This document shows, one piece after another, positions 42,663-53,560 of a DNA stretch of 64,000 nt. Position 1 is the stretch's first letter. Each line of letters opens with the position of its first letter. Source of the DNA: Labyrinthula sp. Ha (Eukaryota > Sar > Bigyra > Labyrinthulida > Labyrinthulaceae); contig JAALGZ010000030.1 of the NCBI GenBank assembly GCA_015227615.1, forward strand, positions 369,122 through 433,121, in the 5' to 3' direction. The position numbers were made by a program, and so were the translations under genes. The notes beneath the pieces are model-generated. The model saw only the letters and a list, made by a program, of their open reading frames with translations, searched no databases and was not told where the DNA came from.

Positions 42663-43628
42663 TTACTTTCGGATGACTTGAAGAAAATCTAATTCCCAAT
42701 TATCCTTTTGTATCAAAGAAAGCACTGAAAGCTTAGGTTGTATTTCATCACTGCACATGTATGTAACCATAGTAAACATACTACTCTTAAGAAAAGTTTT
42801 ATAATTTGATGTAAAGTGTGACATAAAAAGAGATACAGATTGAGAAGAATCCGAGTTTATCCAAACACGTGTTTTTATCTTCTGATCAAACCTATTCAAC
42901 AGGCTTGAAATTGCGTAAATTTGTGCACCCGTTGTTTTCTCATATTGGTAATCGTTCAAATCAAACTTTAAAACAGTTTTCATCAAAGAGCTTTTTCTAA
43001 GAGAGAAAAACAATTCGACATAACCTGAAAAATTAAGTTCATCTCTTGTTAATGATAATTCAGTTAAATTATTTGCTATTGGTAAATGCTGCAAAATTTT
43101 AACTAAAGGAAACAAAGTTGGGCCAAGTGTTATAGATAGAGAACTTAAATTCTGTTCATCGTGTTTAAAAAGCTTAACCAAATCCAAATGAGGTGAATTT
43201 GAATCTATATGTTTTATATTTAAGCTATTTAGCTGCCTTAGTTTTGGCATCAAATGATTTAATCCAGATTTTGGCAGGTAATCGAGAGAGAAAACACAGT
43301 TCCTGATAGAATTTGAGGCACTTAGAACGCATTGTAGAAACAAAGAAAGATCTGGATAAGGAATATAAATATCTCTAATATTCAATATATCAATATCCAC
43401 TTCTATCAATAATGTTATCAAAGACTTATTTTCTTCTTCATTTATTGGAGAACGAAAATTTGCAACTATGATTTCTTTCTTGGCATTTGAATTTAACCAT
43501 TCCATAATATTTGAAGGAAAAGGGAGTGATAGGTATCTATGCTGTGATATATAAAGTTCCTTTCCCCCTCTTCTTTCAATATAAACATTACATGTTGATG
43601 AAGTCTCTGCCTTATTATTCTTTTTCAT
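42663..43628 (-). CDS. leucine-rich hypothetical protein
   Basis: 321 aa, intact and intronless, from MKKNNKAETSSTCNVYIERR. It contains irregular leucine-rich segments (LITLLIEVDIDILNIRDIYI, LRQLNSLNIKHIDS, LPIANNLTELSLT) that resemble diverged leucine-rich repeats, but no repeat consensus can be fixed. It has no signal peptide or membrane segment. The gene diverges from SART1 with 81 bp between the two start codons, suggesting a shared promoter. Base composition and frame quality fit a host gene. Function unknown. Confidence 0.6.
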   Translation of the reverse strand: MKKNNKAETSSTCNVYIERRGGKELYISQHRYLSLPFPSNIMEWLNSNAKKEIIVANFRSPINEEENKSLITLLIEVDIDILNIRDIYIPYPDLSLFLQCVLSASNSIRNCVFSLDYLPKSGLNHLMPKLRQLNSLNIKHIDSNSPHLDLVKLFKHDEQNLSSLSITLGPTLFPLVKILQHLPIANNLTELSLTRDELNFSGYVELFFSLRKSSLMKTVLKFDLNDYQYEKTTGAQIYAISSLLNRFDQKIKTRVWINSDSSQSVSLFMSHFTSNYKTFLKSSMFTMVTYMCSDEIQPKLSVLSLIQKDNWELDFLQVIRK

Positions 43629-43709
43629 CTTCTTGTTTTTTCTTCTTATTCTTGATTTCTCGTAATCAAATCGAGATATCGATTTTTTCTTGATTCTCGA
43701 TTCAATTTA
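43629..43709. promoter_or_regulatory. 81-bp divergent intergenic region with palindrome
   Basis: The whole distance between two diverging start codons. At 43668-43685 AAATCGA and its inverse TCGATTT are separated by GATA; TTCTCG and TTCTCGATTC copies lie either side. No TATA box is distinct from the general AT background. A bidirectional regulatory site is inferred. Confidence 0.4.
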
Positions 43710-45209
43710 ATGGAAAAAAGCAACGAAAAAAAGAGTTCAGAAATCTCATTATCAATAGAAGAAACCAACGCATTAAGAGCTAAACTTGGCTTAAAACCAT
43801 TAGAAATATCTAAAACCAATAAAAAAATATCAAATGATGTTATTCCCAGGTCAAGTAATCAAGAAACTGACTCAAGGGAGCTTGAACAACGATTATTTCG
43901 TTCAAAAGAAAAGAGAGAGCTAAAATCTCAACTTAATTTGTCTGATTACAAGAAAATTTCAAAGAAACGAGAAAAATCTGCATCTTCCTGGGTTCAAAAG
44001 CTCAATTCAAGATCAAGAAAGGCAGAAAAAATTATTTCTAAACTTGAAAATATTCAAAAAGATGAAAAAAAAATTAATAATTATTCAACTTCTGAACTTA
44101 ACGGAATAAAATTATCTCATTCTTTAACGGATGTTAAAAAACATACAAACAAAGAGAATAAAATTATATTAACGCTTAAGGATACAAATGTTTTGTCGGA
44201 AGGAGATGAACTTGAGAATGCGGATTTAGCAAGAGAAACTAGAAAAAATAAAAGAAAACGAATGAGAAGTTTAATACATAATGAAAAAATTTTACATGGT
44301 GGATTAGAAAACGAGGGTATTTTGGGAAAGTATGATGCAGAAAAAAATATTTTAAGTGAAGGAAAAAAAGAAGTATTGGAAAATGGTCAAGTCTTAGTTG
44401 ATGGATTCAAGGAAGGAGAGGAAAATGTTAAAAAGCTTATTGTGTCAAATGAAAATGTTCAATTTGCATCCATTATTAAATCAAAAGGAGTTGAAGTGAA
44501 GAAAAAGAAGATAAAGATAAAAAAACGAAAAAGAAAAAGAGAAAATATAAGAAAACAAGAAGTTTATGAAGGTGTTTCTTATGGTCAAGGACAAGAGATT
44601 AAACAGCAGCGGAATTTTATTGTTGATGATGACGAAGATCTTAGTGCAAAATTAGATCGAGCAATGAAAATTAAAAGAAACTTTGAGCGAAAGTTTGTCA
44701 AACCTGAAGTTCCAACTGAAAATAGATTTAAAGGAATGAAACTTTATTCAGATGCACAAAAATTCTCCGCAGTTGTTGGAGTTAATTCTCAAACAAGCGA
44801 ATCTAAACAGCAAAAAGAGTCAGAAAAGGTTGAAAAAGAGGTGATAAAAATAAACAAAGATGTACGAGAAATATTTTCAGGAGAAAGTTCAAGCGGCATT
44901 TCCGCTGTTTTGAATGCTTTAAAAGAATCAGGAACATTAAAACCAAAGGAAAAAGAAAATGGTCGATTCAATTTAGATTTAACTTATAAGACTAAAGATG
45001 GAAGAATTTTAGATAAAAAAGAAGCATATAAACATTTATCACATAAATTTCATGGAATTGCACCTGGAAAATTAAAGCAAGAGAAACTAAGAAAAAAATA
45101 TGAAGAGAAGAATTTAGTTACTTCAATTGAAGATACACCTTTAAACACAGTTACAGCCTTAAGAAACAAACAGAGAGAAAATAAAAAAGCATTTATACAA
45201 TTAAGTTAG
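43710..45209 (+). CDS. SART1: SART1/Snu66-family U4/U6.U5 tri-snRNP protein
   Basis: 499 aa, intact. The N-terminus has the family motif SLSIEETNALRAKLGLKPLE (residues 13-32), and the C-terminus has KEAYKHLSHKFHGIAPGK followed by DTPLNTVTALRNKQ, the standard SART1 end. Between them lies a charged Lys/Glu-rich region with predicted helices and a basic block (KKKKIKIKKRKRKR). SART1 (yeast Snu66) is part of the tri-snRNP and is needed for spliceosome assembly in the nucleus. The protein is shorter than the human one (about 800 aa), as in many unicellular species. The start is the only ATG upstream of the conserved motif. Its stop codon overlaps the stop of the P450 gene on the other strand. Confidence 0.9.
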   Translation: MEKSNEKKSSEISLSIEETNALRAKLGLKPLEISKTNKKISNDVIPRSSNQETDSRELEQRLFRSKEKRELKSQLNLSDYKKISKKREKSASSWVQKLNSRSRKAEKIISKLENIQKDEKKINNYSTSELNGIKLSHSLTDVKKHTNKENKIILTLKDTNVLSEGDELENADLARETRKNKRKRMRSLIHNEKILHGGLENEGILGKYDAEKNILSEGKKEVLENGQVLVDGFKEGEENVKKLIVSNENVQFASIIKSKGVEVKKKKIKIKKRKRKRENIRKQEVYEGVSYGQGQEIKQQRNFIVDDDEDLSAKLDRAMKIKRNFERKFVKPEVPTENRFKGMKLYSDAQKFSAVVGVNSQTSESKQQKESEKVEKEVIKINKDVREIFSGESSSGISAVLNALKESGTLKPKEKENGRFNLDLTYKTKDGRILDKKEAYKHLSHKFHGIAPGKLKQEKLRKKYEEKNLVTSIEDTPLNTVTALRNKQRENKKAFIQLS

Positions 45210-46879
45210 TTTCTTGGAGTAATCTCAACACTAAGCTCGCTATTGAAACCAATTGTAAGTCCTGGAACATACATTACCTTCTTTTTCTTTATCTTTTCTT
45301 CCTCCTTTTCCGTATAAGCAAATTTATACTTTTTAATCAAGTTGATGACAAGAAATTTTATTTCTAATTTTGCTAAATCTTGACCTAAACAAACTCTTTG
45401 TCCACCTTGAAAAACAGGAAACTCTTCATCTGGTAAATTAAGATCAAACCATCGTTCTGGTTTAACTTTCATAGGATCTGGATATCTAGATTTATCTCTT
45501 CCCATAGCAAATATTTCAAATGTTATTTTTGTTCCGGGTTTAACTTTTATTCCATTTGGTAAAATATCTTCTTTTACATTTTCTTTTGCATCTACAGGAA
45601 CGGGAGGAAAAAGTCGAAGTGTTTCATTAACAACTCCATCTAAATATTTTAGTTTTTCATTTAAAATATTTTCATAACTTAAAATTTTTATTTTATCAAC
45701 TTCTTGAAATAATTTTTCTTGAACTTTTTTATTTTCACTTAAAGAAATTAAGTGAAATAAAAAACATAAAGTACAAGCAGTTGTATCTCTTCCAGCTATT
45801 TTAAAACTCATAATTACATCTCTTAGAAACTGTTTTGCTTTTGAAGATTTTAAATCTATATCTTTTGAAACTAAAGAGTTTACAAAAAGTGACAAAATAT
45901 CACCTTTTTTATTTAACTCTTTTCTAGTTTCTTTATTTTCTATTAATTTTATTCTTTCTTCTATTATTTCATATGAACATTTATTCAATTCTTTAATAGA
46001 TTTTTTAACAATTTGTTCTGATTTAATAAAATTTCTTATTATTGGATATTTCCAGAATGGTAATAAATCTCTTTTTGAAATATTTGGAACAACTTGATCA
46101 AAAGCTTGTGAAAATTTTTCGTATTTTTTACTTTGTAAAGTATTCAATTCAACTCCAAATCCAATATCTCCAATAGAATCTAAAGTAAAATTATAAAACT
46201 CTTTTTTCATACTCTTTACTTTTTGTTTCTTCAACGTTTTTTCTATATTTTCAATGACTTTTTGAGTATTTTTTTCCAAAGTTAAAAAAACATGGTTTTT
46301 AAATATATTTTTTGTAAATATTTTAGATGCAGTTTTTCTTTGAAAAGTCCATAAATCAGAAATATTCAACTCTTTTAATTCTTGACAAGCAAATCCATGA
46401 TTCACAGCAAATATACCTTGACCTAAAAGTGGCTCAAAATCAATTTGAAGTGTACTACTTTTTACCCAATTATTAAATTTATCTTTTGTTATATATTTTG
46501 TTATTTCTGGACTTCTACTAAAAACAACATCTTTTGAATAAAACAAATGGGGTGCTGTAAAAATAATGTCAATTTTCTTGTTGAACAATTTTGAGTGATT
46601 TTCAAATAGATTTGTTTTAAAATCATATATTTGATCTCTTTTAGGTAGGAATAGTTTAATTAATCCCAAAGGATTTAATCCTACGCCTCGTAAGTACACA
46701 ACATTTGTACTCTTCTCGAACGTTGAAATTCTCTTTTGTAAGTTGAAAAGTCTATAATAATACTTTAAAATGAGACTTAGCATTTTTATTGACACATATA
46801 TTCCAAATAATTTAACAATGAGTTTAACATTTGATACTAGTTTTGAGAGATTCATTATTTTTGTTTTCTTTTTGTTCAA
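45206..46879 (-). CDS. cytochrome P450 (CYP86/CYP704-like)
   Basis: 557 aa, intact, minus strand. Seen: an N-terminal hydrophobic anchor (about residues 19-40), the I-helix AGRDTT (362-367), the ExxR motif ETLR (419-422), PERW (474-477) and the heme loop FQGGQRVCLG (490-499, Cys 497 as heme ligand). All key residues of a working P450 are present. The combination AGRDTT with GGQRVCLGQDLA is closest to the fatty-acid hydroxylase clans (CYP86, CYP704, CYP94) of plants, oomycetes and fungi; substrate is inferred only. It is expected in the ER membrane with a P450 reductase. The coding ends overlap with SART1 by 4 bp. Codon use is very AT-rich like its neighbour. Confidence 0.93.
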   Translation of the reverse strand: MNKKKTKIMNLSKLVSNVKLIVKLFGIYVSIKMLSLILKYYYRLFNLQKRISTFEKSTNVVYLRGVGLNPLGLIKLFLPKRDQIYDFKTNLFENHSKLFNKKIDIIFTAPHLFYSKDVVFSRSPEITKYITKDKFNNWVKSSTLQIDFEPLLGQGIFAVNHGFACQELKELNISDLWTFQRKTASKIFTKNIFKNHVFLTLEKNTQKVIENIEKTLKKQKVKSMKKEFYNFTLDSIGDIGFGVELNTLQSKKYEKFSQAFDQVVPNISKRDLLPFWKYPIIRNFIKSEQIVKKSIKELNKCSYEIIEERIKLIENKETRKELNKKGDILSLFVNSLVSKDIDLKSSKAKQFLRDVIMSFKIAGRDTTACTLCFLFHLISLSENKKVQEKLFQEVDKIKILSYENILNEKLKYLDGVVNETLRLFPPVPVDAKENVKEDILPNGIKVKPGTKITFEIFAMGRDKSRYPDPMKVKPERWFDLNLPDEEFPVFQGGQRVCLGQDLAKLEIKFLVINLIKKYKFAYTEKEEEKIKKKKVMYVPGLTIGFNSELSVEITPRN

Positions 46880-49424
46880 GTGGTATTTTTTTTATCCGGG
46901 ATTTAGCTGTCTATTTTGGGCAATTACATTGTCTTTATGAGACATCTCAAGTTCTACGAGAACATGTCTTGTCTTTTTATATTGTCTAAATTAACTACTG
47001 CTATAAAGTTATAACATAAACAGAGAAAGTAAAAGACCTGAAAAAGGTGCAGAGTCAATAAAGGCTACTGGAAGTTCTTTCCTATAAACCTTGTTAAGAA
47101 ACAACGTCTGGTGAATAGTCTTTTGAAAGTTTAGAATTCGTAGCTTTTTGCTTAGTTGTCTTTAAGCTAGGGCATATATGGAGACACAAGAGCTAAATTA
47201 GCGAGGAAAGTATTTTAATACAGCTACAGGTACACGTTGGTTCTATGATTAAGCTTTTAAACTTACAAAAAAATATATATACTTGGCACATTTCAGCTAA
47301 GATTGGTGAGTTTCTTAAGGAAAAGTTTTCTACCTTAAAGACGTTAGATATGTTACGACCATAATAATTAACTTGTTTCCTGCGGTTTACTTAAATCATT
47401 CGGCAGCATAGGTAAACTAAATCTACGTCATAACTGGAGGCTTATCCAAATAGAGTTTCGATCTTGATAACTTATTCTTTTATTTCTAAATTATGTAACT
47501 AGGATTTGCATGTATTACTCGTGCCCCTAAGCGTAAAGATAACTTAGCAGGATTCCAAAAACTCAACGCAATTCTGTTTGCATCAGTCATATGTTCTACA
47601 GTTAGATTCTTTATATTGCTGAAAACTTCGGAATAAGCCTCTTAAATAGAGTGAGAAAATATGGTTAACTAGTAGCTTTCGCTTCATGGTTCTAGAGCAT
47701 ACAAGTTTCAATGGGACTCCCATAGGTTTACATTTTGTAATGTTTATGTTGTGCTATATCGGCCAAAACCATTACATGAATTCTATTCAAGTGGCAACTT
47801 TGAATCTTTTTTGTTTTTACCGGGTCATCAATTGTTCTTAGTTAGAGAAGGAAAGTATCAAAAGTATGATTTGGTAGAAACTAACATCATAATCTCAAAA
47901 TAATAAGACAACTTATATATTCTACTGATGGGTTATGATTAGTTGACTTGACAATTAGCATGATCTCATCAGCGACTCATCGAATCGCACCTACGGCAAC
48001 AGATTTCATTCATCGGACCTAAAGCTTTGTACCGCACTTATTCCACCAATTCGCGCACAGGAGTCGGAAAAACTTTCCTGAAGAAAGAACGTTACGTTGA
48101 AAATGAGTCGATTTTTTCGTTAACTGCGCCATAGACATGGAGCTCTAGCCAATCAGTCCTATGAAGTATATCTATAACTTGGCAAGTAGAAATAGAAGGG
48201 TGAACGGAGAAAAGACAACATAAATCACTCCTCAACTTCCATCCATATCAAAACTTTGTCTAGACTTAAATGAGTTTTTTCTTATGGTTCTGTGCTAGTA
48301 GTACGTGAGTACATTAAGAAATTTTATTTAAGAATGAATACTAGAATAGAAACTTTTCAATGTAGAGTTTTCTCTTGTGGGAATTCAGATGAAGTTAGTG
48401 ATATGTAGTTCTCTGACTCATTCGGTTTTCCTTCGGCAAAGGAATACGCAAGGCACTCGGTCAGAGTGTCAACTAGTTTTCTCTCTAAAGTAAGACTAGG
48501 CATGAGCCGATACGTGAGAGAATATTGAATCACTCTATTTTCTTGTCAGAACATTCTTCTTATAAGATATCACATGTTCCAAGTATCTATCTCACATGAA
48601 CATTTGGGCTTGTATCATCCTACCGTCAATTTAACGTTAAGAGATAGAGGAATACATTTACCTTGTTCAAGTGTGTGGAATAGTAGTTCGGCATGAGTTA
48701 ACGTTATAGTTAGTCCGATAATAATAAGAAGTATAACTGGTGCCGTTGTAGGCTCATATCCGTTTGTTCACTAAAATGAAGTTTAGACTAGTCTTCCTTT
48801 CAGTTTATCCGTCTAAATGAGCCTAAGAAAGCTCAATAGAAGAATGTACCAAAAGCTTATGTTTCTATTAATACAAAGAGGGATGAGCCATGATAAGAGA
48901 CATGTGAGAGTTGCTATTGATGGAAAAGAAAAAAGTCTCAACTAATAAGCGTCTATCTCGATGAGATAGTTCCAACATAATAACTCATTCAATTGGTTTT
49001 TCATTCTCGAATTATTCCCTACTACTAACTTGTTCAATAACACATGTTGTTTAATATACATTTTAAGCATATTATCGGGGAGAATGGATACAAAAACTTT
49101 GAAAAAAAAGATATTTCATGAAACTATATTTCCTAATATTAAAGTAAGTTAGAGTAATGTCCTCTGAAGCCGAGTTCTCATGTAAAGAAGGTGGTTACCA
49201 AATAACCTTCTGGTCACTTTAAGCTTGACAAGAATATAATTTAACTTTTACTAAGTAAATGATTTATTTAATCGAAAAATCTTTTTTAAAGAATATCAAA
49301 TATAGTATTATAAGAACAATACACCAATATAGCTACACCAAATCGATAAAACTTCAGAATATGAGACTTAACGGGCTCCGAGTAGTACTTTGCAAATAGA
49401 CCCGTCTCGATTATATTCTATCTC
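46880..49424. other. 2.5-kb interval without recognisable genes
   Basis: AT-rich with no frame above 60 codons that shows a domain. I see no repeat shared with the rest of the window. It separates the housekeeping island from the NLP gene and could be decayed transposon sequence. Confidence 0.4.
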
Positions 49425-49696
49425 TTGAGAAATCAGAAGGTGTTACATTTCTCGATACAGTTATTTGTCCCTTTCAGCGAAACGGAAAAACCCCTTCTAT
49501 CATACAATACAGCTTTACCACAGTTTCAGAGTCCGAAAAACAATATGGTTAAAAACTGGATATTTATAATTGTTCGCCAGTTCGCCAATCCTACCGAAAA
49601 TACCCAGAACACTCTTGCTGAACTCCTAAAATATGATATATCTTTAAACACAACCAAAACAGTAGCAAAAATAAACAAATAAAAAGAACAAGACCA

Positions 49697-50440
49697 ATGA
49701 AGTTTTCACTATTAATCTCACTACCAATCACTCTTCTTGCAGATGACTTTGCCAAGTGGGATCAAGCTGTTCCTATTGACATAGATGTCCTATCTATTGC
49801 CCCAGTATTTGACATGGACACAGACGCCTGCTACCCAGCTGCTGCGATATCAAGAGAAGGAGAACAGAACGGTGGATTAGCAACATCTGGATCTATCACA
49901 GGCGACTGCAGATCAGACAATTTTCTTGATCTCTCAAACACTTACCACAGACATACCTGCACTACATCTGGTGGAAATACATACTGTGCGCACATGTACG
50001 CACTTTATTTTGAAAAAGATCAGCTGTTTGATACCCTTGGAGGTGGACATAGACATGATGTGGAAGACGCAGTAATTTGGACGACGAATGGAGTTGTAAC
50101 TCATGGTTCATATTCAGCTCATGGGGATTTAAATACTGCTCCTGCAAGTGAGATTGGAAATCAAGATGGACACTTGAAGTTTGTATACCATAAAGATGGC
50201 GTTTCTACGCACGCGTTGAGATTTGCTGATACGAATGAAGCTGCAGAAAATAGTTACGGAACTTTTGTGACTCCAGTAGTTATTTCTTGGTTTGAAGCAA
50301 GTACTGGATATATTACAAACTCTAATTATAGAAGTTTGATGAACGGATTTGACTTTGGAAGTGCAAATATGGTTGTTGTTGATAGTAGATTCTTGAGTAG
50401 GATTAATAGCTATTTGCCTTCTGGTTATCCTCAGTTTTAA
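49697..50440 (+). CDS. secreted NPP1/NLP family protein (necrosis- and ethylene-inducing-like)
   Basis: 247 aa, intact. A signal peptide (residues 1-15, cut after LLA) is followed by an NPP1 domain. The family heptapeptide GHRHDWE reads GHRHDVE here (117-123): the metal-binding His, Asp and Glu are kept but the Trp is Val. Four cysteines (45, 71, 88, 97) could form two disulfides. MYALYFEKDQ before the heptapeptide and NGFDFGSANMVVVDSRF near the end are family blocks. NLPs act outside the cell; some bind plant membrane lipids and are cytolytic, while many with changed residues are not, so activity here cannot be assumed. The ATG is favoured by the signal peptide. A small frame at 49425-49682 upstream looks spurious. 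Confidence 0.88.
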   Translation: MKFSLLISLPITLLADDFAKWDQAVPIDIDVLSIAPVFDMDTDACYPAAAISREGEQNGGLATSGSITGDCRSDNFLDLSNTYHRHTCTTSGGNTYCAHMYALYFEKDQLFDTLGGGHRHDVEDAVIWTTNGVVTHGSYSAHGDLNTAPASEIGNQDGHLKFVYHKDGVSTHALRFADTNEAAENSYGTFVTPVVISWFEASTGYITNSNYRSLMNGFDFGSANMVVVDSRFLSRINSYLPSGYPQF

Positions 50441-50702
50441 ACTATAAAGGTAGATTTATTTATTCTTTACACAATATGTGCTGCATTGGCCTCTTTATAA
50501 TTTGCTTTATTTATTATACCTCTTGTACACACTTTCATGGTATTTTGAGTTGAGTAGCCATTGAACTGAATTCTGGAAGCTTTTATAAAAAACATATTTA
50601 ATTTTGCGACAGGTCTTTTGGAACTAATAAGAGGTTATTCCCAAATTGTAAAGTAGTAAAGTGTGCATTAGCTTGCTTTCTGACTTTCTGCCTAACACAA
50701 CA
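50441..50702 (+). repeat. putative 5' LTR of Gypsy-2
   Basis: The end TCTGCCTAACACAACA, followed by ACTTAA and a gag ATG, matches the end of the Gypsy-1 LTR (CTAAACACAACA, ACTTAA) in sequence and position. The left edge is unknown and may lie in the 3' UTR of the NLP gene. Confidence 0.4.
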
Positions 50703-51582
50703 ACTTAACAAAACTTTATGCCTGAAGAACAGGCTGTTAATATTTCCGGAAAAAGAGACGAAATTTCTACACTAGCTAAAAGTTTGAGAGAAACATCCGC
50801 AACTGATAATACTCTTTTTTGCCTAGCTGATTTTTCTTTTAATTCTATACCGAAATTTCCTTCCCAAGCTTCTTTTGGCAAACGAAATGTCCTTCTCATA
50901 AGGACAGGTTACTTGTAATATATATGGACCTTTATATCCGCCACTTGGGCTTAGGAACACTTTCCTTTATGGTGCTATATTTCACACTGTGATATACTTT
51001 AGGAAGGACGTTAGTCTTGCTATGGATTTGCTATAGAATGTATTGTCATATTTAACCGTTAATTGAAGGTATTACGAATCTGAATTTTCTAAATCACATC
51101 CTAGGTAAGAGCAGAACCACGAAACAAAATAAAAAGACTAGAACTGTAAAATAGAGTACCTGAAAGATATTTTAGAAAGATTATAGAAGATAATATTGGA
51201 AAATTAAAGTCTTAGAAAGGAGAACACACAAGTTAGACAATCTGTCCAGTCTTCTTCTCCCGACGTGATAGATCAAGAGAAACTTCCATTATTCATAGAT
51301 CGGTTTGGTGTGGAGTTAGCATCGAATGACAAGAATTCAGAAGCAAAGATGCTCCATCTTTCCAACAGATGTCACCAATTAATGAGAGCTTATGATAACT
51401 TATCCTTATTTAATAAGCTTTCTCATTTTTAGCCATGTTAGTTCAAATGCAGTTAAGGAAGAAGTGGAAAACTATTTGCCAAGTATGTTACATCTCATTA
51501 AAAAATTCATAACTCTGAGTTCCTTATGTTGGAAGTACAGAGTAAATAAAGAAATTTCAAACTAAATTACGCTGTATCTCAT

Positions 51583-52005
51583 ATGGAGAGTATTCGAAGG
51601 TTCTTTCACAAGGTCGAAAGTTACAGTTATAAGTGTAACATATCAATAAAAGCGCGTCCAAGAATATGGAGCAATTTTAAGATAATCCCACTTTTTACAG
51701 AGAATGTCATTAAAAATGGCAAATTACGTTCCGAGTTTTACGACCTATGGAACAGTGAATTGGAGAACAATGATATTGAATCCTGGTCATCCTTAATATC
51801 GTGCAATTTAATCATGAAAGCTGAGTTATCAGAAAAATGTGTTTGGGTAACAACCCTACTTATTAATAGCTCATGGTATAATCAAATAGATCAAACTCCA
51901 GTTTCAATAGAAAGTAGCCGTTCTTTAGAGAAAGGACCTGCTATATCTGCGATCAAGCGGCGAAACTTCTCAGGGAACAACTCTTGCGGATGTTTATCCA
52001 TGTAA
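51583..52005 (+). pseudogene. Gypsy-2 gag core
   Basis: 140 codons aligned with Gypsy-1 gag: SYSYKCNISIKARPRIWSN, LFTENVIKNGKLRSEFYDLW and NDIESWSSLI. It ends near the position of the zinc-binding region, which is lost. Confidence 0.7.
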
Positions 52006-52246
52006 ACAGAAAATATCTTGTAATAACTATGAGCAAAATCATTTAAAAAAGCATCATAAATATGTATAGAAGTTTTTAAAATGCTCTTAAGCAGTTAATG
52101 AATTAAACTTTTCATATTTATCTCTAAGCAATAGCTACTCTTCTAGAACTGAACAGGATGTCAACATGGTAACGTCACATTCGAATTTTAATTCGCAAGC
52201 ATAATTTTCAGAAGCAAAAGAAGGTAAGAAAGGAACAGTAGGCAGA

Positions 52247-52567
52247 TTGTCCGGCATAAGGTCAGATCCATGGAGAGGACCAGTAATAGATGTTTTAGGT
52301 GATAGGAAACCTGTCTTACTTGACGTTGGTACGCATTCTAATGCAATATTATGGGATTATGTCAAAAAAAAGCTAAGTAATGCAAATATTTTTAGTTCTG
52401 AGGACTCTATAGCGCAAAATGCTAATGCATCAATAATTGAGAAATGTGGAACGATAAATATTCCAATTGCTATTTCAAACGTATCAACAGTTCTGGAATT
52501 GGTTAAATTAAAAGATTTGAAAATTGATATTTTGCTAGGTATAGGTGCAGCAAAAGTACAGGTATAG
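52247..52567 (+). pseudogene. Gypsy-2 protease
   Basis: SDPWRGPVIDVLGDRKPVLL aligns with the Gypsy-1 block before its active site; the catalytic motif is LLDVGTHSNAI, DVG against DIG in Gypsy-1. The flap-side end IDILLGIGAAK also matches. Both relatives therefore lack the usual Thr/Ser after Asp. Confidence 0.7.
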
Positions 52568-53039
52568 ATTTTCGATGAAACATCTGGAAATGCATCCAGA
52601 ATTAGGAGTTTCTTTGCAATAGTTGATGGCTTAAGAAACAAATTGCAACTTAGTTTTGGAGACTGAAACCCAACAGAGCATAAATTATATACTTTACATT
52701 AAAGAACATGGTGATAAAAATACCTTGGATAGATGAAACTCTTTAGAAAATGAAGATGTTAAGAACATCAATATTAGAAGTGTAATAGAAAAGTTTGAAA
52801 AAGGCGTGAAAATCAGATTAAGCACCAAAGCCTATGACACAGATATCGTGGATATTTCCGAACAACAAAAGCTCATTAAAAGGATTGTCCATCAACATCC
52901 AAACTCTTCACTGAACATAGAGGTAGAGCTATATGAGTTAAACCGCTGGAACTACTGCTACATTCTAATCTTAAGAACAATATTGTTCAAACAAGCAAGT
53001 CAGGACAATTATATCGCAGAGAAATGAAAGTCGTAATTA

Positions 53040-53560
53040 AATGGATTAAAACGAGCCTATATCAGGAGTATTTAGAAGAGCCAAAGAGCCAGTTCCGAAA
53101 CTGGATTTGGCGGTATCCAAACTATTCTCAAAGAATACAGATGGCACAAAGAAGAAAAACTGGAGAATAGTAATACCCTGCTCAAACATTAATAAATATT
53201 TAACTATTTCGACACAAGGCTTACCCACACTCAATGACATTAAAGTAGTCTATCTGATTGAAGATTATATTCGACTTTAGATTTACATGAAAACTTTTTT
53301 TTTCAAATACCAATGGTTAAAGATTCAAGACAACTTCTCGCCTATGGGAGTTCGAGGACTATACTACTTCAATGTATAGTTCTTCCTATGGAACTTAGTG
53401 TAGGTACTGGTTTATTACAACGAGCACTTGTAGAGTTATTGCTGGTTAAGTATATGAAAACTTGCGTACTATATTATAACGACATGTTAATACTCATAAA
53501 TAATGATTCGGAACAGGAGTACATAAAAAAATTTAGACGACATTCCATCAAGATTTGAAA
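53040..53560 (+). pseudogene. Gypsy-2 reverse transcriptase
   Basis: WRIVIPCSNINKYL and LPTLNDIKVV at 53160-53250, then LAYGSSRTILLQCIVLPMEL and GLLQRALVELL (53313-53560). The catalytic motif reads VLYYNDMLIL: Asn replaces the first Asp of Y-x-D-D, so the enzyme would be dead even without the frameshifts. Confidence 0.7.
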
